Shown here in pieces: positions 1-8,028 of a DNA stretch of 64,000 nt (position 1 is its first letter; the number at the start of each line of letters is the position of its first letter). Both the position numbers and the translations under genes were made by a program. The stretch is from Peptococcaceae bacterium SCADC1_2_3 (GTDB lineage Bacteria; Bacillota; Desulfotomaculia; Desulfotomaculales; Nap2-2B), in assembly GCA_000681355.2 (NCBI GenBank), contig JJNX02000002.1, forward strand, positions 27,192 to 91,191. The letters are read 5' to 3'. Under the pieces are notes generated by a model, which saw only the letters and a program-made list of their open reading frames with translations, had not been told where the DNA came from and did not search any database.

Positions 1-616
1 GATTTTTTAACTTTTGGCGCAAACGCTTGATGTGCGTATCTATTGTCCGGTAATCACCAGGGTAGGCGTAGCCCCAAACATTTTCCAGCAATTGTTCACG
101 TGAATAGACGCGCCGGGGGTGGGAAGCTAAAAACCACAATAGCTCAAATTCTTTGGGGGTAAATTGAATTTCCCGGCCATTAACCTCCACCCTGCTAGCG
201 GAGTGATCAATTAACAGACCCGGGTAGCTCAGGACCGTATTTTGTTCGCCGGCTTGCTTTGCACGGCGCAGTACGGCCTTTACCCGGGCCAGCATTTCCC
301 GGGGGCTAAAGGGCTTGGTAATGTAATCGTCAGCACCCAGTTCCAAACCCATCACCCGGTCAAATTCTTCTCCCCTGGCGGTGAGCATAATGATGGGGAC
401 GGACATGGTTTTTCTAATTTCCTTGCAGACGGACCAACCATCCAGCCTGGGGAGCATGAGATCGAGTAAGATCAGGTCGGGGGCGAAAGAGCGCGCCATA
501 GTCAGCGCTTTCTCGCCGTCCTCGGCTGTTTCCACCCGGAAACCTTCCTTTTTCAGGTACATGCTGACCAGTTCCCGCACGGGTTCTTCGTCTTCCACGA
601 CTAAAATAGTTTCCAC
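1..616 (-). CDS. OmpR/PhoB-family response regulator, C-terminus cut by window edge
   Basis: Two-component transcription factor read leftward; its last residues lie beyond base 1. I translated it directly from a GTG start at 616, preceded by AGAAAGGTGAG about 8 bases upstream. The receiver domain shows the acidic pair near residues 8-9, phospho-acceptor D52 in LILLDLMLP, T79 in IIMLTA and K101 in YITKPF. A winged-helix output domain follows, with the usual EFELLWFL and REQLLENVWG segments. A cognate histidine kinase would be expected just downstream, outside the window. It is divergent from the secreted protein at 866, which it might regulate (inference only). Confidence 0.93.
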   Translation of the reverse strand, partial: METILVVEDEEPVRELVSMYLKKEGFRVETAEDGEKALTMARSFAPDLILLDLMLPRLDGWSVCKEIRKTMSVPIIMLTARGEEFDRVMGLELGADDYITKPFSPREMLARVKAVLRRAKQAGEQNTVLSYPGLLIDHSASRVEVNGREIQFTPKEFELLWFLASHPRRVYSREQLLENVWGYAYPGDYRTIDTHIKRLRQKLKN

Positions 617-794
617 GTGTAACACTCACCTTTCTGGTTGAATTAACCTTTTTGACCGACCCCGCAAATATAAAAATTATACCAGGTATTTGTTACAATT
701 TTGTGAACATATTATGGATAAATAATGAATTGTTTGGTTTGGGTAATTGTTCGGAAATATTCTATACTTTATTCACAGATTGGTCACAAACGCC

Positions 795-803
795 TGCTAT
801 AAT
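795..803 (+). promoter_or_regulatory. Extended -10 promoter for the secreted helical protein
   Basis: TGCTATAAT at 795-803 is a perfect extended -10 element. No good -35 lies at 17 bases, which extended -10 promoters tolerate. Transcription would begin near 810, giving a leader of about 55 bases before the ATG at 866. Confidence 0.5.
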
Positions 804-865
804 TAATAGTGACCGGTCAATTAAAAGAAAAACACATTTTCAAAATGGGAGGAGGTGAAAAGAGA

Positions 866-1483
866 ATGAACATGCCGAAGAAAAAAATTACCCTGGTTAC
901 CCTGATTGCTTTTGTGCTGGTAACGTTCATTGCGGGAATCGCCTTGGCCCAAACCGGGGATGAAAATAGCCAAGGTCAAAATGGCCCCCCGGCCCTTTTT
1001 CAGACATTCCTTGGTAAACTGGCAGCAAACTTGGGTATAGATCAGGATAAGCTCCAGCAAGCCATCCGGCAGACCGAGCAGCAGATGGTCGACGAGGCGG
1101 TCCAGCAAGGGAAAATAACCTCGGATCAGGCAGAGAAAATTAAGGCCCGGCAACAAAACGAGCCTGGTTTCTTTGGTTTATTTCGGAAAGGATGTCCGGG
1201 AGCCGGCGAGGGAAAAGGGTGGCTAGTCAAGGGCGCTAACCTTGAGACGCTGGCCCAGACCCTGGGTCTAAGTGCAGATGAACTGAAGGCCCAGCTAAAA
1301 GAAGGGAAAAAGCTTGCTGACATCGCCAAACAGCAGGGCGTATCCATGGATCAACTGCGCCAAAAAATGCAGGAGGCCAGGATTCAGGATATTAAACAAG
1401 CGGTAAAGGAGGGCCGGCTAACCCAGGAACAGGCCGACCGGCTTCTTCAGAGAATGCAGGACAATGTAAAATATGTGCAATAA
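866..1483 (+). CDS. Secreted helical repeat protein (DUF2680/YckD-like)
   Basis: A 205-residue exported protein of unknown function. The ATG at 866 follows a strong GGGAGGAGGTGA site. Residues 1-27 form a signal peptide: basic MPKKK, a hydrophobic core, and an ALA-Q cleavage region. The mature part is made of short helical units, for example GIDQDKLQQAI, GKITSDQAEKI, LGLSADELKAQL and GRLTQEQADRLL. Such units are typical of Firmicute DUF2680-like proteins often found beside two-component systems. It is divergent from a response regulator gene, so envelope-stress control is plausible but unproven. A hairpin at 1564 ends the unit. Confidence 0.8.
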   Translation: MNMPKKKITLVTLIAFVLVTFIAGIALAQTGDENSQGQNGPPALFQTFLGKLAANLGIDQDKLQQAIRQTEQQMVDEAVQQGKITSDQAEKIKARQQNEPGFFGLFRKGCPGAGEGKGWLVKGANLETLAQTLGLSADELKAQLKEGKKLADIAKQQGVSMDQLRQKMQEARIQDIKQAVKEGRLTQEQADRLLQRMQDNVKYVQ

Positions 1484-1563
1484 GCGGGAAAGCGCTAAGA
1501 ACATTTCCCATGAGTGAGGCCACCAGAATAGAACCAGGACTATGCACTAAAAGTTAATTTTTG

Positions 1564-1600
1564 AAATGGCATGTCTTTTTTATAGGCATGTCATTTTATT
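1564..1600. terminator. Terminator hairpin between convergent genes
   Basis: A 12-bp stem pairs 1564-1575 (AAATGGCATGTC) with 1585-1596 (GGCATGTCATTT), including two G-U pairs in the plus-strand RNA. The loop has 9 bases and a T-rich tail follows. At first sight it looks like a direct repeat of GGCATGTC, but it folds. It lies between genes ending at 1483 and 1643 and may serve both. Confidence 0.6.
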
Positions 1601-1642
1601 TATTGGTCTATTGTACAGCCTGATTTTTGGTCAGTTGTTACC

Positions 1643-1921
1643 TTATTTGTTTTGCCATCTTTTTAATTTTGGGATAAATCCTTCGGTTATTTCTTTTATC
1701 TGATCTTCCGGCATTATTTTCATTTCTGACATAAATCCCGCTACTTTCTCAATCATCTGTTCCATAGTTATGTCAGGGTCTGTAAATTGTCCATTTTGAT
1801 AGCAAAATTTACAGTAATCATCATTCTTGCTGCCACCGGCATTTGTTCCGAAATCTTCGGGCTTTTCCATGGGCATCCCACAGCTCTGACAAAAAGGCCC
1901 TTTTGGTTGTTTTTGTTCCAC
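1643..1921 (-). CDS. Zinc-ribbon domain protein
   Basis: A protein of about 92 residues with one four-cysteine zinc-binding ribbon: FCQSCGMPM followed about 20 residues later by DYCKFCYQNG. This matches the small 'putative zinc ribbon' family (Zn_ribbon_2), whose biochemical role is unknown. The rest is an acidic helical tail (DITMEQMIEKVAGFM). A GTG at 1930 overlaps the ribosome-binding site AAGGAGGTGA, so I prefer the in-frame GTG at 1921, 8 bases after it. It is a single gene, convergent with the secreted protein upstream. Confidence 0.85.
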   Translation of the reverse strand: MEQKQPKGPFCQSCGMPMEKPEDFGTNAGGSKNDDYCKFCYQNGQFTDPDITMEQMIEKVAGFMSEMKIMPEDQIKEITEGFIPKLKRWQNK

Positions 1922-2132
1922 TATTTTCACCTCCTTGTTTCAGGTACATTTTATAAGGGCAGCGTCCCAGAATTGGGTGGAATTTTACTTCCAAGATACA
2001 TCCTATCATTACCATAAAATCTTTTCAAGGATTTATCAAGCTATGTATAAATTTTTGCCTATTCATTTACTTTGCCGGCAACAGGTGCATGCATAAGCTG
2101 CCTGACCAAAAAGAGCATTATAGGTTGACTGT

Positions 2133-2185
2133 CACTCAACTATCATGATAAGTATAAAGAGAGAAAAAAAGAGGGGTTGAGTGGC
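2133..2185 (+). repeat. Copy A of a 50-bp repeat carrying a ribosome-binding site and start codon
   Basis: This 53-bp stretch closely matches 33692-33740, which holds the pyrB ribosome-binding site and start. Both contain AACTATCATGA, then a purine-rich GAGAGAAAAAAAGAGGGG, then TTGA and a start codon plus GGCA. The ends here are inverted (CACTCAAC / GTTGAGTG). The start-codon position is GTG at 2181, opening a 16-codon reading frame that ends at 2231 (contains AGCCL), just upstream of arsM. Whether that peptide is made is unknown. Confidence 0.65.
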
Positions 2186-2297
2186 AAAAAATATCCTTAG
2201 CGCTGGCTGCTGCCTGACCGGTATTGCTTAAATTAATGAAAAGTCAGCCTGGTGGCTTTGCTATGTTAAGAATTAAACAATGAAGGAGGTAAATATA

Positions 2298-3065
2298 ATG
2301 GATGAAAAAAAGAAAGAGAAAACAAAGGAGGTCGTAAAAGAAAGATATTCTCAAATAGCCAAAGAAGTAGGCTCATGCTGTCCTATATGTGCTCCTTGTG
2401 GATTTGATGCGATTGAGCAAGCGAAAAAAATCGGCTACTCTGAAGAAGAACTAAAAAATATACCAGAGACTGCTATTATAGGGTTAGGGTGTGGTAATCC
2501 AACTGCTTTGGCAGAACTAAAAGAAGGCGAGACCATTTTAGACCTCGGCTCGGGTAGCGGTATAGATGTATTTTTGGCTGCTAAAAGAGTCGGTAAAACA
2601 GGTTATGTTATAGGCGTTGATATGACAGAGGATATGGTCAAGAAGGCAAAAGAGACTGTAATTCGTTATGGGTATAAGAATGTAGAATTTAGAGTAGGCG
2701 AGATTGAGAATTTGCCGGTAGAAGATAGCTCAATTGATGTAGTTATAAGCAATTGTGTAATAAACCTCTCGGTAGATAAATTAAAGACTTATCAAGAAGT
2801 ATTCAGGGTTTTAAAGCCTGGAGGTAGAGTACTCATCTCTGATTTGGTAACCGAAGGTGAGCTCCCGGAAGATATTAAACATAGTTTTGAAGCTTGGGCA
2901 GGGTGCATCGCCGGAGCTCTGGAAAAGAAAGAGTATTTAAACACAATTAAAAATGCCGGCCTTAAAGATATTACGGTGGTTTCCGAAAAGCTATTTTCTG
3001 AACCAGAAATGGACAACAGACTACTTGAAAAAATAATTAGCCTTCAAGTAAAAGCATATAAATAA
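2298..3065 (+). CDS. arsM: Arsenite S-adenosylmethionine methyltransferase
   Basis: A cytosolic SAM-dependent methyltransferase that methylates As(III), turning arsenite into volatile or less retained species. The ATG at 2298 follows AAGGAGGTAAATATA. The SAM-binding fold shows ILDLGSGSGIDVFLA and GVDMTEDMVKKA. The arsenic-coordinating cysteines expected of ArsM are present: the GSCCPICAPCG cluster, GLGCGNP, SNCVINLS and WAGCIAGA. The 256-residue length is normal. No arsR or arsB is adjacent, so it stands alone here; the repeat at 2133 and a 16-codon frame lie in its leader. Confidence 0.92.
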   Translation: MDEKKKEKTKEVVKERYSQIAKEVGSCCPICAPCGFDAIEQAKKIGYSEEELKNIPETAIIGLGCGNPTALAELKEGETILDLGSGSGIDVFLAAKRVGKTGYVIGVDMTEDMVKKAKETVIRYGYKNVEFRVGEIENLPVEDSSIDVVISNCVINLSVDKLKTYQEVFRVLKPGGRVLISDLVTEGELPEDIKHSFEAWAGCIAGALEKKEYLNTIKNAGLKDITVVSEKLFSEPEMDNRLLEKIISLQVKAYK

Positions 3066-3232
3066 AATTGAAATGCTTGTGCCCGGCGTACTTTATGGGC
3101 TAACTTTAAAACCTTTGGCGTAAGGAATTATTGAATTGGTTACTGTTTTAAATTATAATATAATAAATTGGAAATTGCTAAAACTTAATGAGCTTAAAAA
3201 CTATTACCATATACTTACACTGAGGTTCACCA

Positions 3233-3667
3233 ATGAAAATAATAGAAAAAAAAGAGAAACAAAATTTATTGATCTTACAAAAAATATTCAGTCAATTCCA
3301 GGAAATAATTGCTGTATATTTATTTGGCTCATACCTGGAAAAAAAGGAGCAAGCCAGGGATGTAGATTTAGCAATTCTCTTAAAAAAACCTGTAAAAAGT
3401 GTTGTGCCTTTTTACATGAAGCTTTACCCCCTCCTGGCAGAGGTATTTGCTCCTTTAGAAGTGGATTTGCTATTTTTAAATTCTATTTCTTTACCAATAT
3501 GCTTTGAAGTTATTTCTACCGGAGCAACTTTATATTGTTCTGATGAAGATGCTCGAACCGATTTTGAATATATTATTTCCGGCAGACATATGGACTTCAA
3601 GTATCACCTGGAAAAGGCACGGCAAGAGCTTTATGAATTGCTAAAGGAGGAAGCTCCTTTTGTTTAA
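3233..3667 (+). CDS. mntA: MntA-type nucleotidyltransferase antitoxin
   Basis: A minimal nucleotidyltransferase. MntA proteins AMPylate and silence the partner HepT RNase. The active site is LFGSYLEKKEQARDVDLAIL, with GS, nine residues, then DVD; the family norm is GS-X10-DXD, so this loop is one residue short. VDLLFLN supplies the third acidic strand. The last 8 bases overlap the downstream hepT gene, the standard arrangement of the module. The start has only a weak ribosome-binding site (TGAGGTTC). The pair resembles a second one at 53035-53651 but the sequences are clearly different. Confidence 0.85.
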   Translation: MKIIEKKEKQNLLILQKIFSQFQEIIAVYLFGSYLEKKEQARDVDLAILLKKPVKSVVPFYMKLYPLLAEVFAPLEVDLLFLNSISLPICFEVISTGATLYCSDEDARTDFEYIISGRHMDFKYHLEKARQELYELLKEEAPFV

Positions 3668-4085
3668 TCAGGCCCTGATAGCAGAAAGGATAGGGATAAT
3701 TCAAAGTTCGGTAAGTAGATTGAAAAAACTTGCGCGTACGCCCCAAGAACAATTCTGTATTGATGAAGATTCGGTAGATATTGCTGAAAACAGGCTGCAC
3801 CGGGCACTGGAAGCTTTATTTGACCTGGGCCGTCACCTGGTGGTAAAGTCGGGGGCAGGTGTGCCGCCTGATTACCGTTCCGTAATTGAAAAATTAAAAG
3901 AAGCTCAAATATTGCCAATTGAATTTGCTCAACAAATTACAGGTATGGCTGGCTATCGAAACCGCCTGATTCACGAATATAATAAAGTTACTCCAGAAGA
4001 ACTTTATGAAATTATTCAAACCCGTCTATCAGATTTTACCATATTCTGTAAGTATGTGGTTGATTATTTGCAAGAAATAAAATAA
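3660..4085 (+). CDS. hepT: HepT-like RNase toxin (DUF86)
   Basis: HEPN-fold toxin of the HepT/MntA module, expected to cleave RNA when not AMPylated. The signature RX4HXY is intact in RNRLIHEYNKV, including the tyrosine that MntA modifies. The start is TTG at 3660, placed 9 bases after AAAGGAGG inside the end of mntA, so the two are translationally coupled. Length 141 is typical. It follows arsM by about 600 bases and has no other partner. Confidence 0.87.
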   Translation: MFNQALIAERIGIIQSSVSRLKKLARTPQEQFCIDEDSVDIAENRLHRALEALFDLGRHLVVKSGAGVPPDYRSVIEKLKEAQILPIEFAQQITGMAGYRNRLIHEYNKVTPEELYEIIQTRLSDFTIFCKYVVDYLQEIK

Positions 4086-4451
4086 GCTTCGGTATAATGA
4101 TGATTGATTTCTCGACCATTTTTTCTCCTCCATTTATCTGTGGCAACGTTCACCCTTGATACTCTCCACAATAGTTCCATTATTTTGCCACAAAGTTTGT
4201 TCTTGTTTCTAATTAATGTTCTCTATTATTTTTTTAAAAGTCAATAAACAATAATTACAAAAAAAAGCTATTAAACTAAAAAAATACTTTACACCCGATC
4301 TATTAAGTGCTATAATAAATCAAGCTCAATTTAATAGGTTTAGTGAGGTACACTTCTTTTATCCCTTCTCATAATTGTCTAAGTGGTCGGGGAAAGTAAG
4401 AAAGTGAATCCCTTTACCAAGTGGGCAATAAATATTTGAGGAGGAACTTTT
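4086..4451 (+). promoter_or_regulatory. Intergenic region: strong promoter and long leader
   Basis: No gene is visible. An excellent sigma-A promoter lies at 4288-4316: TTTACA, a 17-base spacer, then TATAAT preceded by TGC (extended -10). Transcription would start near 4323 and leave about 129 untranslated bases before the zinc-ribbon gene at 4452, unusually long for a 101-residue protein. I do not recognise a known riboswitch class in it. GAGGAGG sits just before the ATG. Bases 4086-4287 are AT-rich with nothing recognisable. Confidence 0.7.
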
Positions 4452-4757
4452 ATGTTTCAAGACAAAACCTTAACCTGTCGAGATTGCGGGAACGAATTTG
4501 TTTTTTCATCCAGTGAACAAGATTTCTTTGCTGAAAAAGGATTTACAAACGAACCAGGTCGTTGTCCCCAGTGTAGAGCGGCTCATAAGCAGCAGAACCG
4601 TGGTGGTGGTGGTTACGGCCGCATTAACCGTCCGCAACAGGAAATGCATGACGCTGTTTGTGCAACTTGTGGAATTGAAACCCAGGTACCTTTCCGTCCT
4701 AGTGGCGATCGTCCTGTATACTGTCGTGATTGTTTCAAAAAAAATAGCAGATATTAA
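4452..4757 (+). CDS. Double zinc-ribbon protein (zf-trcl type)
   Basis: A 101-residue protein with two CxxC pairs at each end. The N-terminal ribbon is LTCRDCGNEF ... GRCPQCRAAH, the C-terminal one AVCATCGIETQ ... VYCRDCF. A glycine/arginine-rich linker (RGGGGYGRI) joins them. This arrangement is common in small 'zinc-binding' proteins often expressed like cold-shock proteins. The Gly/Arg linker suggests nucleic-acid contact, but this is inference. It has its own strong promoter, a long leader and a strong terminator, so it is probably a highly expressed single gene. Confidence 0.85.
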   Translation: MFQDKTLTCRDCGNEFVFSSSEQDFFAEKGFTNEPGRCPQCRAAHKQQNRGGGGYGRINRPQQEMHDAVCATCGIETQVPFRPSGDRPVYCRDCFKKNSRY

Positions 4758-4770
4758 TTTTGGACAAAAA

Positions 4771-4807
4771 AAGCTCCCCTACTTCTTAGTAGGGGAGCTT
4801 TTTTTAT
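4771..4807 (+). terminator. Strong rho-independent terminator
   Basis: A perfect 13-bp stem pairs 4771-4783 (AAGCTCCCCTACT) with 4788-4800, with loop TCTT, followed by a run of T. It ends the zinc-ribbon transcript. Confidence 0.95.
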
Positions 4808-4911
4808 TTAACCTTGTTAAGCTTTCCCCGCACGTATTAAAATGGCACTAATTAAACTAAAATAGTTTAATTAGTTTCGATGTAAATTATGCTTTGGGGA
4901 GGGCATTGTTT

Positions 4912-5945
4912 TTGAATAAGTCATGTTGCCGCAGGGTTACTTTCATGCTCGTTGTGCCAACCCTGCTATTTTTATTTCTAAGCGGCTGTCAATTTACGAA
5001 AAAGGAGCAGTCGCTTACCGCTAACGGAACCATTGAGGCCACGGAAATAAAGGTCGTGGTTGAGGTTGGCGGAGCATTAAAGAAGCTGTCCGTAAAAGAA
5101 GGAGATCGTGTACAGGCAGGCCAGATCATTGGTCAGTTAGACGAAACATATTACCGGATCCTGGTAGAACAGGCTAAGGCTGGTGTAGCAGGAACCCAGG
5201 CTTCTTTGGCGGAAGCCCGGGCCGGGACCCGCGAACAGGAAATTGAAGCCGCCGGCCGGGAGGTAGATCGTTTAGCGTCTCAGGTGGCCAGCGCTCAGGA
5301 GCAAGTAGCTTTCCAGGAAGATAATTTGAAGCGGGCCAGGGAACTCTTCCAGGCTGGAGCGTTGCCAGAGCAGGAAATGATAACTCAGGAAGTCCATTAT
5401 AATAACGCCCGCCACCAACTGGAAGGAGTCAAAGCGCAACTGGAAGCCGCCAAGGCCAGGCTTGCCTTATTACAGGCAGGCACAGCCGGGAACAAACCAT
5501 AGAACGTTTGACAGCAGCAACCAGACAAAATGAGGGCAGCCTAGAGCTGGCTCAACTAAACCTTAAGAAGACTAGGCTGGTAGCACCAGCCAACGGGATA
5601 GTAGCCGGCTGTAATTTTGAAGAAGGTGAATTAATCCGCCCCGGAGCAGAAGTAGTAACTCTCCTTGATTATAAAAATCTGTGGTTGAATGTCTATGTTC
5701 CGGAAAATAAACTAAGCCAGGTGAAGGTGGGACGACGGGTACAAATCCAGGTGGATACTTACCCGGGTAAGACCTTTTCTGGTCAGGTAGAGTATATTTC
5801 TCCGCAGGCCGAATTTACTCCCCGCAACGTTCAAACCAAAGAAGACAGGGTAAATCTGGTTTTTCAGGTGAAAATCCGGGTGATTGAAGGACAGGAAGAA
5901 CTTAGACCGGGATTGCCGGCCGATGTTAAATTTATTTCCAATTAA
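4912..5945 (+). pseudogene. HlyD-type membrane fusion lipoprotein, frameshifted
   Basis: Periplasm-side adaptor of an ABC exporter of the YbhG type. The TTG at 4912 has a GGGGAGGG site 8 bases away and opens a lipoprotein signal peptide ending LFLSGC. A biotinyl-like half (GDRVQAGQIIGQLD) and a coiled coil follow, but this frame stops at 5502. The remainder (LELAQLNLKKTRLVAP, then a beta-barrel) continues in another frame. Adding one C near 5487 would fuse them as LLQAGTAREQTIERL, the family's normal sequence. So one base is missing, by gene decay or a sequence error. It is the first gene of an operon with two further lesions. Confidence 0.85.
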
Positions 5946-6003
5946 TCTTGTAATGAAGAATGACTATAAACATGGGCTAAAAATTTATTTTGAGGGATTA
6001 AAG

Positions 6004-6772
6004 TTGTCTACCGGGTTAATAACAAACAACGGGAATAAGCCAGAGTACGCTATTGAAGTAAACGGCTTAAGCAAAAACTTTGGCCCCCTCCAGGCAGTAC
6101 GAAACGTTAGCTTTCAAGTGCCCACCGGCAGCATCTTTGGCCTTTTAGGCCCCAATGGTTCCGGCAAAAGTACTATTATCCGCATGCTCTGCGGACTTAT
6201 GCACCCCAGTGCCGGCAATGGACAGGTAGCTCGGGCTGGATATTGTTACTAAGGCTGAAAACATTAAGGCCAGCATAGGGTATATGTCCCAAAAATTTAG
6301 CCTTTACGAGGACTTAACGGTAACCGAAAACCTGTATTTTTTTGGCAGTATTTATGGTCTGGGCAAACCAGAAATAACCCGGCGGTGTCAAGAACTCTAC
6401 CAAAAGATGAAGCTAAACGGGTTGGAAAAACAGTTAGTCAGCACATTATCCGGCGGCTGGAAACAACGTTTGGCTCTGGCTTGTGCTTTTATTCACCAAC
6501 CCCGGTTGTTGGTGTTGGATGAACCAACTGCCGGGGTAGACCCGGTTTCGCGCCGTCTTTTATGGGATTTATTAGGTGACCTGTCTACTGAAGGAATAAC
6601 TATTTTAGTTACTACCCACTACCTGGATGAAGCCAATCACTGCCACTTGGTGGCCCTAATGAACCGGGGGTTTTTATATGCCTTCGGGCCTCCCGGACAG
6701 TTAGCGGCCGAGGAAGGTCTGGACAGCCTGGAAGACGTTTTTATTAAAATGGCCTCCAGTGGAGGTGATTAA
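6004..6772 (+). pseudogene. ABC-2 exporter ATPase, frameshifted
   Basis: Nucleotide-binding subunit of the same exporter. The first frame carries Walker A (GPNGSGKST) and runs out at 6252. The second carries the signature LSGGWKQRLALA, Walker B LLVLDEPTAGVDP and the H-loop TTH. One extra base near 6229 separates them: reading CTC at 6230 instead restores [24 protein letters not shown], as in intact relatives. I chose TTG at 6004 because GAGGG precedes it; an ATG at 5953 lacks a ribosome-binding site. The signature LSGGW differs from the common LSGGM/Q but is seen in this subfamily. Confidence 0.85.
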
Positions 6773-6799
6773 ATGAACTAGCGGCGTTTATTTACCATT

Positions 6800-7909
6800 A
6801 TGCGTAAAGAATTCACCCAAATCCGCCGTGATCCCCCCAGTTTGATTATTGTTTTTATTATGCCGGTTTTTATGCTGCTGCTTTTCGGTTACGCCGTAAA
6901 CACTGATGTGGATCATATTCCCCTGGCGGTATGCGATCAAGACCAGAGCCAGGCCAGTCGCTTGCTGACGCAAAATCTCATCAACACCGGGTACTTTGAC
7001 CTGGCTTACCAGGTGAAAAACAACGAAGAGTTAAAAGCTCTTTTGGATAGCGGGAAGATCCGGGCCGGACTTGTAATTCCCGCCGGTTATGCCCGGGACT
7101 TGCGCCGGAGGGAGACTGCCACTGCTCAACTGCTGGTGGATGGTACTGACCCTTTAGTTGCCCGTACTGCTTTTTCTGCGGCAGAAATAGTGGGTCAAGT
7201 TAATTCCCAGGAACTGCGGCTAACTGCTTTAGGCAGAGAAGGCCTAACCATTGACCTGCGAGGCCCGGCCATCGACCTGCGCACCAGAGTCTGGTATAAT
7301 CCCGGCCTGGAAAGCTTGAAGTTTAATATCCCGGGTCTGATTGGCCTGATTATGCAAAACGTAACTATGATGCTCACAGCCTTTGCTCTGGTGCGGGAAC
7401 GTGAACGAGGCACCTTAGAGCAATTAATGGTTACTCCGGTAAAAGGGTCTGAACTAATGATTGGTAAGCTTATCCCTTACGTAATCATTGCCTTCGTGGA
7501 TATGGGCCTGGCTTTAAGTATCGGTACCCTATGGTTTAAAGTACCGGTAGCGGGAAGCATTTTTTTACTCCTGGGGTTGACCCTGCTCTTTCTGGTCTTT
7601 GCTTTGGGATTAGGTATGTTTTTCTCCACCATTGCCCGCACCCAACTGCAGGTTATGCAGATGACCATGCTTTTTATTTTACCTAGCGTATTACTAAGTG
7701 GTTTTATCTTTCCCCGGGCCTCTATGCCCTTACCCATCCAATACCTGGGAAATATCATCCCCCTTACCTATTTCCTGGATATATTACGGGGAATCATGCT
7801 TAAAGGCATTGGTATTAACTACCTCTGGGGTGATATTATTCCCTTGCTTGGGTTTGGCCTGGGAATTATTGCCCTGGCTTCGTGGCGCTTCCGGAAGCGA
7901 ATAGAGTAA
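6800..7909 (+). CDS. ABC-2 type permease (YbhS/YbhR-like), amber codon near natural start
   Basis: Membrane subunit of the HlyD-ATPase-permease exporter. It has one N-terminal membrane segment (LIIVFIMPVFMLLLFGYAV), a large extracytoplasmic domain, then five membrane segments with the ABC2 motif RERERGTLEQLMVTPVK. The best start is ATG 6773, directly after GGAGGTGATT, but its third codon is TAG (6779-6781) where relatives have Trp. Translation would have to begin at ATG 6800, which has no ribosome-binding site, or read through the stop. With the two upstream frameshifts this makes a decaying operon likely. The rest of the frame is intact. Confidence 0.8.
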   Translation: MRKEFTQIRRDPPSLIIVFIMPVFMLLLFGYAVNTDVDHIPLAVCDQDQSQASRLLTQNLINTGYFDLAYQVKNNEELKALLDSGKIRAGLVIPAGYARDLRRRETATAQLLVDGTDPLVARTAFSAAEIVGQVNSQELRLTALGREGLTIDLRGPAIDLRTRVWYNPGLESLKFNIPGLIGLIMQNVTMMLTAFALVRERERGTLEQLMVTPVKGSELMIGKLIPYVIIAFVDMGLALSIGTLWFKVPVAGSIFLLLGLTLLFLVFALGLGMFFSTIARTQLQVMQMTMLFILPSVLLSGFIFPRASMPLPIQYLGNIIPLTYFLDILRGIMLKGIGINYLWGDIIPLLGFGLGIIALASWRFRKRIE

Positions 7910-8028
7910 AATAAAAAATCCTTGGTATTCTTTCACTGCAAAAGCAGGAAAAAGACCTGAACTTGTTGAAATATTCATAATAAGCTATCTAAGCTATGGT
8001 ACATAATAGCCAGAGGCGGTGAATATTA

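Noticed and set aside
1561-1600. Direct repeat of GGCATGTC as a mobile-element target duplication
   Set aside because: The two copies pair through G-U bases into a 12-bp hairpin between convergent genes, better explained as a terminator.
3136-3507. A 123-codon frame overlapping mntA in another phase
   Set aside because: Low-complexity, no family resemblance; the mntA frame in the same DNA has a clear active site.
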